A stretch of 64,000 nucleotides of DNA from Robertmurraya korlensis NBRC 107688 (lineage in GTDB: Bacteria > Bacillota > Bacilli > Bacillales > Cytobacillaceae): assembly GCF_001591645.1 (NCBI RefSeq), contig NZ_BCVH01000002.1, positions 124,001-188,000 on the forward strand, given 5' to 3'. How positions within the stretch are numbered: the first letter of the stretch is position 1; every line of letters starts with the position of its first letter. Both the position numbers and the translations under genes were made by a program. Below are positions 28,328 to 36,899 of this stretch, one piece after another. Below the pieces are notes generated by a model. The model saw nothing but the letters and a program-made list of their open reading frames with translations, was not told the origin of the DNA and did not search any database.

Positions 28328-29927
28328 CATTACCATCTTCGTTTGTATTTTGGCCTCTTGGCATCCCATACGCTGAAGGTCCATAACCATAAGGATTCAT
28401 ATAAGGCTGCTGCGCCATAGGTTGCCCGTATGAAGGGGAATACACTGGTGGCATACCAGGAGCAAACCCTGTTCCCGCTCCATAAGGTGGCATCGTAGGA
28501 CCACATCCACAATCATCCTGTACTCCTTGGACGGCAGGAGCTGGATAGTTGGCTGCTAATGGCTGATTTGGTGCTAAAGGCATTTGGTAATTTCCCATAT
28601 TAGGTGATTCCATTTGATCCATTACCCCCTGCACCTGTGGCATTGGGCTATATGGCATTTGTTGTGGCATCCCCATCGGTGGATATCCTGGTGGGCAATA
28701 TCCTGGTCCTGGCATTACAGGTCCTGCTGGATATAATGGTGCAGGATATGGTGGATAAGGATACATTGGAGCCTGATACATTGGAGTATCTTGGACTCCA
28801 GCTACTTCTGTTGGCATTAACGGCATTTGTGCATTCTGTGCACCCATTACTTGGCTTGGCATCATTGGCATTTGTGCATCTTGTGCGCCCATCACCTGAC
28901 TTGGCATCATTGGCATTTGTGCATCTTGTGCACCCATTACTTGATTTGGCATCATTGGCATTTGCGGCATAAACGATGATGATTCATCATCAAACGGTTG
29001 CATTCCCATCCCTGGAACTCCTGGCATCATACCATAAGGCATAGTTGGCATAGCAGGTGCACCTGTCATTGCCCCTTGAACCTGTGGATATGGTGCTTGT
29101 GGAGAAAAACCTGGCTGTTGACCAAATCCTGGTTGTTGACCAAATCCTGGCTGCTGACCAAATCCCGGCTGCTGACCAAATCCTTGAGTAGCTTGTGGAT
29201 ACGGATAAAAGTTTTGTGGGTACATTGGATTCATGGGTTCATAACCCCCTCCTTGAGTAAAGTTTGGTACGTCAGTATGGTCCTCTGGCAGTGGTTTCAC
29301 ACCTTTAATTGGCTTCGTTTCTTGTAATGGTTCTACCTTTGGTAAAGGCTTCATTTCCGCTGGAAGTTGTTTCGGTTGCATTGGAAATTGCGGTGAAGCT
29401 TTAGATTGTAGCTCGGTAGGTGCCATTTGTTTTGGCTTAACCTCTTCTTTAACCGGCTTCGGTGGTTTTGGCACTGGCTTTGCTGGTTGTTGAGGTTGCA
29501 CAGATAAATTCGCCATATTCATCATATAGTAGTTGTTAATATCAATTTCAGGAATTGGCTGTGGCATTTTAGGCGTGAACGGCTTCTTTGGAGCCTCAGC
29601 AATTGGTTGGATTTGCTCCTCCATCTTTGGCGGTTGTTCAATCGGCATTTCTTTTTTAGGCGCTTCTTTTGGTGCTAGAGCAATTGGCTGTTCCTTTGGC
29701 ATCTCTTTTTTTGTACCCATATTTATTTTCGCTTCCGGTTTTCCAGTGATAGGTGCTTCTTTCTTTACCATTCCTCCACCGGTTGGTACTTTGATTTTCA
29801 TACCGGGCATGATCATATCAGGGTTACTGAGCTGCGTATTCATTTTTTTCAGCTCTTCAAAATTCACGCCGTACTTCTTGGCGATTTTCCAAAGAGTATC
29901 CCCTTTCTGTACGATATGGATTTTCAC
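28320..29927 (-). CDS. safA: SafA, spore coat assembly morphogenetic protein
   Basis: SafA is a LysM protein at the cortex-coat boundary that organises the inner coat with SpoVID. The 535-aa product starts with a LysM domain (residues 1-50: VKIHIVQKGDTLWKIAKKYG). A Lys/Pro/Glu-rich linker and a long Pro/Gln/Met/Gly-rich tail with tandem repeats follow, ending in a Tyr/Gly-rich segment with DDCGCGP. It is longer than the roughly 390-aa B. subtilis protein because of the repeats. The start is GTG 29927 with AGGAGGG 8 nt upstream; family members start directly at the LysM. A CATACAATA sporulation -10 lies upstream. Confidence 0.93.
   Translation of the reverse strand: MKIHIVQKGDTLWKIAKKYGVNFEELKKMNTQLSNPDMIMPGMKIKVPTGGGMVKKEAPITGKPEAKINMGTKKEMPKEQPIALAPKEAPKKEMPIEQPPKMEEQIQPIAEAPKKPFTPKMPQPIPEIDINNYYMMNMANLSVQPQQPAKPVPKPPKPVKEEVKPKQMAPTELQSKASPQFPMQPKQLPAEMKPLPKVEPLQETKPIKGVKPLPEDHTDVPNFTQGGGYEPMNPMYPQNFYPYPQATQGFGQQPGFGQQPGFGQQPGFGQQPGFSPQAPYPQVQGAMTGAPAMPTMPYGMMPGVPGMGMQPFDDESSSFMPQMPMMPNQVMGAQDAQMPMMPSQVMGAQDAQMPMMPSQVMGAQNAQMPLMPTEVAGVQDTPMYQAPMYPYPPYPAPLYPAGPVMPGPGYCPPGYPPMGMPQQMPYSPMPQVQGVMDQMESPNMGNYQMPLAPNQPLAANYPAPAVQGVQDDCGCGPTMPPYGAGTGFAPGMPPVYSPSYGQPMAQQPYMNPYGYGPSAYGMPRGQNTNEDGNDE
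28810..28970 (-). repeat. 45-bp tandem repeats coding 15-aa units in SafA
   Basis: Four units of 45 bp, with the shared GGCATTTG positions at 28822, 28867, 28912 and 28957. They encode QMPMMPxQVMGAQDA-type repeats, the last unit being more diverged. Confidence 0.9.
29111..29182 (-). repeat. 18-bp tandem repeats coding GFGQQP in SafA
   Basis: Four near-identical 18-bp units encode consecutive GFGQQP hexapeptides, differing only at synonymous positions. Confidence 0.92.
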
Positions 29928-29957
29928 TCTGATTTCCCTCCTATGCGTAAGTCCATA

Positions 29958-29966
29958 TATTGTATG
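29958..29966 (-). promoter_or_regulatory. Sporulation-sigma -10 element for safA
   Basis: CATACAATA on the minus strand, 31 nt before the safA start, fits both the sigma-E (CATACAnT) and sigma-K (CATAnnnTA) -10 consensus. The -35 region (AGCAATT) is a weak match. Expression by these factors is known for B. subtilis safA. Confidence 0.5.
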
Positions 29967-30049
29967 TCGGAGTGGGCAAATTGCTAACAATCCACATAAA
30001 AACTTATGAAGTTTTCAAAAAGAATATGAATTGTCCACTTTTTTCTTTT

Positions 30050-30076
30050 AAAAAAACCCTCCATTTAATGGAGGGT
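30050..30076 (-). terminator. Terminator after nadA
   Basis: A hairpin with arms AACCCTCCATT/AATGGAGGGTT is followed by a run of T on the minus strand, 8 nt past the nadA stop. Confidence 0.93.
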
Positions 30077-30084
30077 TACGCCTT

Positions 30085-31188
30085 TTAGGACTGCTCAAGC
30101 ATCCTTGTAAGAGCAAGCTTTGCATAGCCTGCAATTTCAGTGTCGACCTTAATTACGTTATGAAGCTCACCTTGTTCTATATCTTCCAAGGCCCATAATA
30201 AGTGGGGTAAATCAATACGATTCATGGTGAGGCACGGACACATATGTGGATTTAGAGAAACAATATGTTTATCGGGATGTTCGTGAATAATACGATTAAC
30301 CAAATTCATTTCCGTTCCTATTGCCCAACTTGATCCAGAAGGTGATGCCTCTATCTGCTGAATAATATAATTCGTTGATCCTGCTAAATCGGATAGCTCC
30401 ACCACCTCACGTTTACACTCTGGGTGAACGATAATTTTCATCTCAGGATAATTTGCACGTATTTCAGCTATATTCTGAACAGTAAAGTTCTCATGGACAG
30501 AGCAATGTCCCTTCCATAAAATTACTTTTACTTCCTCTATGCTTCCTTCATATTGTAAAGTATTAGAGATAGGATCCCAAACAGCCATTTTTTCTAACGG
30601 TACTCCAAGGTTAAAAGCTGTATTTCTCCCTAAATGCTGATCAGGCAAGAATAAAATCCGATCCTTTTGAGTAAATGCCCATGTAACCATATGTTCGGCA
30701 TTGGATGAAGTAACTGTCGCTCCACCATGTTTCCCAACAAAAGACTTTATGGCAGCAGTTGAATTTACATACGTTAATGGTAGAATTGTATCCCCAAATA
30801 AAACCTGTAGCTCAGCCCATGCTCTTTCCGTTTGGTAAATATCTGCCATATCTGCCATTGAGCACCCTGCTCTCATATCGGGCAATATCACTTTTTGTGA
30901 TTCATTTGTTAAAATATCTGCCGTTTCTGCCATAAAGTGAACACCACAAAAAACAATATACTCCGCTTCTTGATTCTCTGCAGAAAGCTGGGCCAACTTA
31001 AGTGAATCTCCTGTATCATCTGCAAATTGAATTACTTCATCTTTTTGATAATGATGTCCAGGGATGTATAACTTGTTCCCTAATTTTTCTTTAATTGCTC
31101 GAACCCTGTTTTCCATTTCCTCTTTAGTCAACTCTTTGTATTGATCCGGCAGAAGCTTATTTTTTTCAACCACTTCAAATAGATTCAT
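30085..31188 (-). CDS. nadA: Quinolinate synthase A
   Basis: NadA condenses iminoaspartate with dihydroxyacetone phosphate to quinolinate using a [4Fe-4S] cluster. The 367-aa protein has [19 protein letters not shown] (substrate region), [14 protein letters not shown] (first cluster Cys), [13 protein letters not shown] (second Cys) and [13 protein letters not shown] near the C-terminus (third Cys). Length is that of the long Bacillus type. It is last in nadB-nadC-nadA, 14 nt after nadC, and should be repressed by NiaR when nicotinate is available. Confidence 0.97.
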   Translation of the reverse strand: MNLFEVVEKNKLLPDQYKELTKEEMENRVRAIKEKLGNKLYIPGHHYQKDEVIQFADDTGDSLKLAQLSAENQEAEYIVFCGVHFMAETADILTNESQKVILPDMRAGCSMADMADIYQTERAWAELQVLFGDTILPLTYVNSTAAIKSFVGKHGGATVTSSNAEHMVTWAFTQKDRILFLPDQHLGRNTAFNLGVPLEKMAVWDPISNTLQYEGSIEEVKVILWKGHCSVHENFTVQNIAEIRANYPEMKIIVHPECKREVVELSDLAGSTNYIIQQIEASPSGSSWAIGTEMNLVNRIIHEHPDKHIVSLNPHMCPCLTMNRIDLPHLLWALEDIEQGELHNVIKVDTEIAGYAKLALTRMLEQS

Positions 31189-31202
31189 TCCATTCGTCCT
31201 CC

Positions 31203-32039
31203 CTACTTCACATGAACTTTCGCACTAATATCTATCGATTGGATCGTATGTGTTAAAAATCCTAATGAAATAACATGAACTCCCGTATGCTTGTACTGAT
31301 ATAGGTTTTCTAACGTAATCCCACCAGAAGCTTCTGTCACGATTCCATCTGGGACAAGCTTCATCCACTCCTTGATTTCATCAGGTGTGCGGTTATCAAA
31401 CATGATCACATCTGCACCAGCATTAATTGCCTCTAGTAGCTGTTCCTTTGATTCAATTTCGACTTCAATTTTCACCATATGCCCTATACTTGCTTTTACT
31501 TTTTCCACCGCTTTTGTAATTGAGCCAGCAAAGGAAATATGATTATCTTTAATCATTACCCCATCGTATAGACCAAAGCGGTGGTTATAACCTCCACCGC
31601 ATCGAACCGCATACTTTTCAAGCATCCGTAGACCTGGTGTCGTTTTTCGTGTATCTACAATTCTAGTAAAAGTTGAATCTAGCATCATCACTGCTTCGTT
31701 GGTTCGAGTCGAAATTCCACTCATTCGTTGAATGAGGTTAAGTACCACTCTTTCTCCCTTTAATAAAGTTATTACTTGACCAGTTATCGTTACTAATCTC
31801 TGTCCTTTTTCAAACCGTTCCCCATCTCTTACATTCAGATCGATTACCACTCCATCGTCAAGGAGGGAAAATCCTGTCCGTATAACCTCTTCCCCGCAGA
31901 AAATACCATCTTCTTTTGCGATAAATACAAGTTCTCCTTGCTCCTCATCGCTAAAAATCACGTCACTTGTTGTATCTCTTTCTCCAATATCCTCAAGGAA
32001 AAATTGCTCAAGTTGCAAACGCAGCTTTAATTTGTTCAT
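31203..32039 (-). CDS. nadC: Nicotinate-nucleotide pyrophosphorylase (carboxylating)
   Basis: NadC converts quinolinate and PRPP to nicotinate mononucleotide. The 278-aa protein has an N-terminal sandwich domain with [26 protein letters not shown], the [22 protein letters not shown] active-site region (about 130-150; each half is characteristic), KDNHI and [16 protein letters not shown] is about 7 nt before the ATG at 32039. The start lies 32 nt inside the end of nadB, in another frame; the longer frame to 32063 lacks a ribosome site. Confidence 0.97.
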   Translation of the reverse strand: MNKLKLRLQLEQFFLEDIGERDTTSDVIFSDEEQGELVFIAKEDGIFCGEEVIRTGFSLLDDGVVIDLNVRDGERFEKGQRLVTITGQVITLLKGERVVLNLIQRMSGISTRTNEAVMMLDSTFTRIVDTRKTTPGLRMLEKYAVRCGGGYNHRFGLYDGVMIKDNHISFAGSITKAVEKVKASIGHMVKIEVEIESKEQLLEAINAGADVIMFDNRTPDEIKEWMKLVPDGIVTEASGGITLENLYQYKHTGVHVISLGFLTHTIQSIDISAKVHVK

Positions 32040-33582
32040 AGGAATCTCCCTGCTCCTGTCCATGTTTTAGAATGACTTTCTTTTCTAGCCAGCCGAATTC
32101 TTCAAATGGAAAATCCTCACGGAAATGCCCACCTCGGCTCTCCTCTCGAAGAAGTGCTGATTTCGTAACTAACCAAGCGGTGATTAACATAAAAATCACT
32201 TGAATTTCTTCCTTTGATTCTCCGTCTAGTGAATAACTAGCCAACTCCTGTATTTGGAAGCTCTCTAGCCAAGTTAAATGCTCTTCAAGGTCCTTCTTGT
32301 TTCTAACAATCCCGGCATATTTCATCATATTAGCTTGTATGACGGACTTTTCGGGAAGAGATAATTTCCTCGTTTTATTTGAACTTGTTTCGATTAGTGG
32401 ATATACAGATAAATCCTTCTTTGCTGTATGGTTAATCAGATCGGCAAGTCTTTTGCCAAAAAAAAGGCCTTCTAATAAAGAGTTACTAGCTAGTCGATTG
32501 GCACCGTGTATTCCTGTATAGGCAACCTCTCCAATGGCATAAAGATTCTGTACACTTGTACGTGCATAATGATCTGTTTTTACACCACCCATCAAAAAAT
32601 GGCAGCCCGGAACAACTGGTATAAGCCCTTTTAAGAGGTCAACTTGATTTTCCTCACACATTTTTGTGATGGTCGGAAATTTTTTAGTGAAATCTTGTAT
32701 TTTCCTAATATCTAAATATACTTGCTTTCCTGCTTGTAAATAATCAAAAATCGTCTGTGAAACCACATGTCGGGGTGCAAGGTCTTTCATTGGATGTACA
32801 GTTTCCATAATTCTAGTTCCATCCATTAATGTAAGAACAGCTCCTTCTCCACGAACCGCCTCGGAAACTAGGCCATGACAGGTTCCTTTAATGAACAAAA
32901 GAGTTGGATGAAACTGGATAAATTCCAAATCTGCAACCTCTGCGCCTGCACGGTATGCTAAGGCAATTCCATCTCCGGCTACGGTTTCTCCATTTGAAGT
33001 TAAACTATATAGTTGACCAAGTCCTCCGGTAGCTAGGACAACATGGTTTGCAAGAAAAACTTGAGTCTCTCCATGGTTGTTTTTTGCTTTGGCTCCTATA
33101 CATTTCCCATCTATAACCAATAACTCAAAAACACTCATTTCTTCGATTATTCGTGAGTCCTTGGTCTCTTCTATTAAATAATTCATTACGTTTTTTCCAG
33201 TTGCGTCTCCACCGCTATGGACGATTCGATTATGACTATGTGCACCTTCTAACCCTAGAAGTAAGCCACCATCCTGCGAACGGTCAAACATACAGCCTTC
33301 ATGAGCCATTTCATGAATCAGGCTAGGAGCCATTGTTGTCATTTCTTTTACAAGCTTACGATCATTGGTGTACCTTCCTGCCTCCAACGTATCAAGATAA
33401 TGTTTGTCTGGATGATCTTCTAAAGCTAATGCCGCAGCAATTCCCCCCTGAGCAAGATTAGAATTCCCCTCTGCCACACATGACTTTGTGAGAATAATCA
33501 CATTAATATCACAGCTAAGCTTCTTTGCTAATTGCAAAGCAGCCACTCCACTTCCTATAATTAACACATCGGAGTGTATCAT
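32008..33582 (-). CDS. nadB: L-aspartate oxidase
   Basis: NadB oxidises L-aspartate to iminoaspartate, the first step of de novo NAD synthesis. The 524-aa FAD protein has the dinucleotide site VLIIGSGVAALQLAKKL at the N-terminus and EGNSNLAQGGIAAA (about 38). It also has HSGGDATGKNVMNYL, EFIQFHPTLLFI, CHFLMGGVKTD and GEVAYTGIHGANRLASNSLLEGL. It is first in the nad operon and diverges from nifS. The promoter lies in the shared 106-nt region with NiaR-type sites. Confidence 0.97.
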   Translation of the reverse strand: MIHSDVLIIGSGVAALQLAKKLSCDINVIILTKSCVAEGNSNLAQGGIAAALALEDHPDKHYLDTLEAGRYTNDRKLVKEMTTMAPSLIHEMAHEGCMFDRSQDGGLLLGLEGAHSHNRIVHSGGDATGKNVMNYLIEETKDSRIIEEMSVFELLVIDGKCIGAKAKNNHGETQVFLANHVVLATGGLGQLYSLTSNGETVAGDGIALAYRAGAEVADLEFIQFHPTLLFIKGTCHGLVSEAVRGEGAVLTLMDGTRIMETVHPMKDLAPRHVVSQTIFDYLQAGKQVYLDIRKIQDFTKKFPTITKMCEENQVDLLKGLIPVVPGCHFLMGGVKTDHYARTSVQNLYAIGEVAYTGIHGANRLASNSLLEGLFFGKRLADLINHTAKKDLSVYPLIETSSNKTRKLSLPEKSVIQANMMKYAGIVRNKKDLEEHLTWLESFQIQELASYSLDGESKEEIQVIFMLITAWLVTKSALLREESRGGHFREDFPFEEFGWLEKKVILKHGQEQGDSYEQIKAAFAT

Positions 33583-33601
33583 TTTATCACCATCCGTATT
33601 T

Positions 33602-33660
33602 TACAGGTGTCTTGACACTTATATTTACATACAATTAAAATTATGACAAGTGTTTTGTTA
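33602..33660. promoter_or_regulatory. Divergent nadB/nifS promoters with probable NiaR operators
   Basis: The plus-strand promoter reads TTGACA (33612-33617), 18 nt, TAAAAT (33636-33641). On the minus strand TTGTCA (33644-33649) is the best -35. A palindrome GTGTCTTGACAC at about 33607-33618 overlaps the plus -35, and a second TGACAAGTGT-type box (33644-33653) overlaps the minus -35. Since niaR is the second gene of the right-hand unit, these are likely NiaR sites. This is inference from symmetry and context. Confidence 0.6.
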
Positions 33661-33688
33661 AGGAAATCATGTAGTTGGGAGGAAGACA

Positions 33689-34846
33689 ATGAAATATTTT
33701 GATTATGCTGCTACTTGTCCACTCGATCCAGAAGCGGCATCAGCATTTGTTAAAGCTTCAACAGAGTATTATGGAAACTCTCAAAGTCTACATGATATAG
33801 GTACACGTGCATCCACCTTACTAGAAGGCTGTAGGGAGGAAATTGCAAGATTACTAGGTGTAAAGAGTGAAGGAGTTTATTTTACTAGCGGGGGTTCAGA
33901 AAGTAATTTCTTAGCCATTCAATCCCTTTTATCTAAATCAATAAAAAAAGGAAAGCATATCATCACGAATATCTCTGAACATTCTTCCATCCATACGTCC
34001 TTACAGATGTTAAAAGGGTATGAAATAACCAAATTGCCCTTAAGGAAAGATGGCATAATTGATGTTCAGCATTTTAGGTCCGCCCTACGTGATGATACAG
34101 TACTTGTTTGTATGCAACATGTAAATTCTGAGATTGGAACGATACAGCCACTACATGAAATTGGTATGCTTTGTAGGGAAAAGGGAATTCTCCTTCATAG
34201 TGATTGTGTACAATCCTTTGGCAAGCTGGATATAAAAGCAATATCACCATTCGTAGATAGCCTGGCCATTTCCGGTCATAAAATATATGGTCCTAAAGGG
34301 ATTGGAGCCATGTATGTTTCACCAACCATCACATTTGATCCTTATTATCCCAATACATCACATGAGCGTGGAATGCGGCCAGGAACAGTAAATATCCCTG
34401 CGATTGTAAGCATGGCAACAGCTGCCAATAAGCAGGTAAGTAATTTAACTAGAAATTATGAACACATGAAATCTTTACGGGAACAGTTTCTCTCTGAATT
34501 AATGGAAGTTAAGAATGAGATCGTTATACATGGGAACGATCATGCACAGCTCCCATCCATTATAGGTCTTCAAATAAAGGGACTTGAAGGCCAATGGGTG
34601 ATGCTAGAGGCTAACCGTAAGGGCTATGCAATCTCAACTGGAAGTGCGTGCCAGGTAGGCCAGACTACTCCTTCTAAAACGATGCTAGCACTAGGAATAG
34701 ATGGGAAGTCAGCAAAGGAGTTCATCCGTATTTCATTTGGGATTCACACATCTGATGCCGATGTGAAAGGATTGGCCCAAGCAGTTGTTGCGATTATCCA
34801 AGAAGCACCACAGCGTGATATTCAAACAACAAGTATGATAAAATAA
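33689..34846 (+). CDS. nifS: Cysteine desulfurase of the NAD locus (NifS/NadS type)
   Basis: A PLP-dependent cysteine desulfurase that supplies sulfur for the NadA iron-sulfur cluster in Bacillus. The 385-aa protein has FDYAATCPLDPEA near the N-terminus, TSGGSESNFLAI, the PLP lysine in SGHKIYGPKGIGAMYV (about 203) and the catalytic Cys loop STGSACQVGQTTPS (about 323). A GGGAGGA site precedes the ATG. Divergence from nadB and linkage to niaR point to NAD synthesis rather than general Fe-S assembly. Confidence 0.95.
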   Translation: MKYFDYAATCPLDPEAASAFVKASTEYYGNSQSLHDIGTRASTLLEGCREEIARLLGVKSEGVYFTSGGSESNFLAIQSLLSKSIKKGKHIITNISEHSSIHTSLQMLKGYEITKLPLRKDGIIDVQHFRSALRDDTVLVCMQHVNSEIGTIQPLHEIGMLCREKGILLHSDCVQSFGKLDIKAISPFVDSLAISGHKIYGPKGIGAMYVSPTITFDPYYPNTSHERGMRPGTVNIPAIVSMATAANKQVSNLTRNYEHMKSLREQFLSELMEVKNEIVIHGNDHAQLPSIIGLQIKGLEGQWVMLEANRKGYAISTGSACQVGQTTPSKTMLALGIDGKSAKEFIRISFGIHTSDADVKGLAQAVVAIIQEAPQRDIQTTSMIK

Positions 34847-34878
34847 TCGTAGTGTTGACAGTAAGGGAGACGTTTAAA

Positions 34879-35418
34879 ATGAGTGACAAAAAGATATTAG
34901 GCGAAAACAGGCGCGAGCTCATTCTTGACTGGCTAAAATCAAGTACTGCACCGATTACTGGAGGAGAACTTTCAATAAGAACAAATGTTAGTAGACAAGT
35001 AATCGTGGGGGATATTACGCTTTTAAAAGCGAAGGGTGAGCCAATTATGGCAACGAGCCAGGGCTATTTATATCTATCCAATCAAGTGAACGATGCTCCT
35101 ATTTACCGAACCATTGCCTGTTCACATCCGCCTGAGCAGACAGAGGAAGAATTAAATTTGCTCGTTGATCATGGAGTCACTGTCAAGGATGTAAGAATTG
35201 AGCATCCCATTTACGGTGATTTGACAGCTTCAATCATGGTGTCCAATCGTAGAGAGGTAAAGCAATTTTTAGAAAAGATGCAAGCAACCAATTCTTCCTA
35301 CCTATCAGAGCTTACCGGAGGAATTCATATTCACACCATATCTGCACCATCTGAGCAAATCTTAGATCAAGTCGAAGAAGTGCTAGACAAAGCTGGATTT
35401 CTCATTGATAGAAAATAA
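34879..35418 (+). CDS. niaR: NAD biosynthesis transcriptional repressor NiaR
   Basis: NiaR (YrxA) represses NAD synthesis and niacin uptake genes, with nicotinic acid as corepressor. The 179-aa protein has an N-terminal HTH_11 winged helix (ENRRELILDWLKSS, GGELSIRTNVSRQVIVGDITLL, about residues 7-52) and a C-terminal 3H domain. The metal-binding histidines of that domain are visible in ACSHPPEQTEEEL, DVRIEHPIYGDL and GGIHIHTIS. The ATG at 34879 has GGGAG 9 nt upstream; the frame starting at 34852 is unsupported. It is cotranscribed with nifS. Confidence 0.95.
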   Translation: MSDKKILGENRRELILDWLKSSTAPITGGELSIRTNVSRQVIVGDITLLKAKGEPIMATSQGYLYLSNQVNDAPIYRTIACSHPPEQTEEELNLLVDHGVTVKDVRIEHPIYGDLTASIMVSNRREVKQFLEKMQATNSSYLSELTGGIHIHTISAPSEQILDQVEEVLDKAGFLIDRK

Positions 35419-35450
35419 AAAACTAGTTGCCAGTGCGCAACTAGTTTTTT
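35417..35450. terminator. Bidirectional terminator between niaR and pheA
   Basis: Perfect arms AAAAAACTAGTTGC and GCAACTAGTTTTTT enclose a 6-nt loop; it suits both converging genes. Confidence 0.95.
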
Positions 35451-35454
35451 ACTT

Positions 35455-36309
35455 TTAACTTATTTCATGGTAATAAGGATAGCTTCCAAGTACCGTTACA
35501 CTACAGCCAAGGGCTTCAAGTTCGGCAATCGCACCTGGAATAAGTACCTCGTCCATCTTTTCTTCAATATCAATGATAAAAAAGTAATTTCCAAGTCCCG
35601 TCTTCATAGGACGTGACTCAATTTTAGATAAATTTAATTTTCTCCATGCAAAAGCAGATAACACTTGATGTAACGCACCTGATCGATCCGTAGGTAATGT
35701 GACCATTACTGTCGTTTTATATCCTTTAATATCAATGGTTTGTGGTTGAAGTTGGATGGCTTTTTTTGATAACACAATAAATCTTGTATGATTAAAGTCA
35801 TAATCGTGAATATTATCTCTTGCAATTGCTAGACCATATTCTTTTGCAGCAAGTTGATTAGCAATAGCCGCAACGTTTTCATCCGGATGTTCAATAATGT
35901 ACTTCGCTGCAGCAGCTGTGCTTGTTGCATTTTCACAAGGCACACCTTTTAATGAACCATGAAGGAACTTATGACATTGAGCAATTGCATGAGGATGGCT
36001 TAATACTTTAGTAACCTTCTCCCATTTCTCTTTAACAGACGGATGTACAAGTAAATGCTGCTTTACAGGAGTTGTCACCTCACCGATAATTGGTAAATTA
36101 ATTTCATGGATTAGATAATCCAACGTAATATTTACCGATCCTTCTAACGTATTTTCAAGCGGAACAACCGTAACGTCGACCTCTTCCTCCATTACTGCAT
36201 CTAAGCAATCCGGAATTGTGGCATAAGGAATTCGTTCCTCATAAGGAAACATTTCTCTTGTAACTAAATCAGTAAACGTGGCTCTTGGTCCTAAAAATGC
36301 TACTTTCAA
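35455..36309 (-). CDS. pheA: Prephenate dehydratase
   Basis: PheA turns prephenate into phenylpyruvate for phenylalanine synthesis and is feedback-controlled through its ACT domain. The 284-aa protein has the catalytic part with FLGPRATFTDLV, VVPLENTLEGSVNITLDYLIHE (two halves of the substrate site) and NHTRFIVLSKK, then an ACT domain with DRSGALHQVLSAFAWRKLNL and ESRPMKTGLGNYFF. The frame runs to 36339, but AAAGGAG is 8 nt before a TTG at 36309, where family members begin (xKVAFLGP), so a TTG start is assigned. pheB precedes it. Confidence 0.95.
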   Translation of the reverse strand: MKVAFLGPRATFTDLVTREMFPYEERIPYATIPDCLDAVMEEEVDVTVVPLENTLEGSVNITLDYLIHEINLPIIGEVTTPVKQHLLVHPSVKEKWEKVTKVLSHPHAIAQCHKFLHGSLKGVPCENATSTAAAAKYIIEHPDENVAAIANQLAAKEYGLAIARDNIHDYDFNHTRFIVLSKKAIQLQPQTIDIKGYKTTVMVTLPTDRSGALHQVLSAFAWRKLNLSKIESRPMKTGLGNYFFIIDIEEKMDEVLIPGAIAELEALGCSVTVLGSYPYYHEIS

Positions 36310-36407
36310 TATTCTCTCTCCTTTGTTACCACAATCCATCTCTCTCTTTTTATCACTTTATCACTTTAAACAAAATATGTATACAAATGAAAAACAGGGC
36401 GGGGCCA

Positions 36408-36866
36408 TTATGCCCCTGACCCTAATACTTCTACCTTCTCTACAAATTCCATTCTACGTAAACGTGCAAGCAGTTCTTCGATTTCAATAGCCATATCGGT
36501 TGTATTTAAAGATAGTGTTACGTTGGCCCTACCTTGAAGTGGGATTGTTTGATGGATAGTTAATACGTTACAACCAGAGGATGCTACTACACCAAGCAGC
36601 TGGGAAAGAGTTCCCGAACGATCTTCGAGATGAAAAAACAACGTAATTAAACGTTCCTTGACAATCGTGTGGAAAGGAAAGACTGTATCTCTATATTTGT
36701 AAAAGGCACTACGGCTTAAGTCAACCTTTTGAACCGCATCCCACACAGACTCAACCTTTCCACGTTCAAGCATTTCCTTCGCATCCAGTGTTTTTTTCAT
36801 GGCCTCCGGTAGTACATCTTCACGCACTAAGTAAAATTTCTTATCTAATATTTCTTCTTCTTTCAT
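36408..36866 (-). CDS. pheB: ACT-domain protein PheB
   Basis: A 152-aa protein with an N-terminal helical segment ([37 protein letters not shown]) that looks like a small helix-turn-helix, and a C-terminal ACT domain ([33 protein letters not shown]). This is the UPF0735/PheB family named for its position before pheA; it is often guessed to be a regulator or chorismate mutase, but the activity is unproven. The ATG at 36866 is preferred over the in-frame GTG at 36875, since GGGGG lies 8 nt upstream. Confidence 0.92.
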   Translation of the reverse strand: MKEEEILDKKFYLVREDVLPEAMKKTLDAKEMLERGKVESVWDAVQKVDLSRSAFYKYRDTVFPFHTIVKERLITLFFHLEDRSGTLSQLLGVVASSGCNVLTIHQTIPLQGRANVTLSLNTTDMAIEIEELLARLRRMEFVEKVEVLGSGA

Positions 36867-36899
36867 TTTCCCCACCCCCAGGTAAAGCGCTACGATTTA

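Noticed and set aside
29111-29182. Repeats resembling a CRISPR array
   Set aside because: The units are contiguous 18-mers without spacers and code in frame for GFGQQP in SafA.
29533-30009. 158-aa plus-strand ORF opposite safA
   Set aside because: It mirrors the low-complexity safA coding strand and has no ribosome site.
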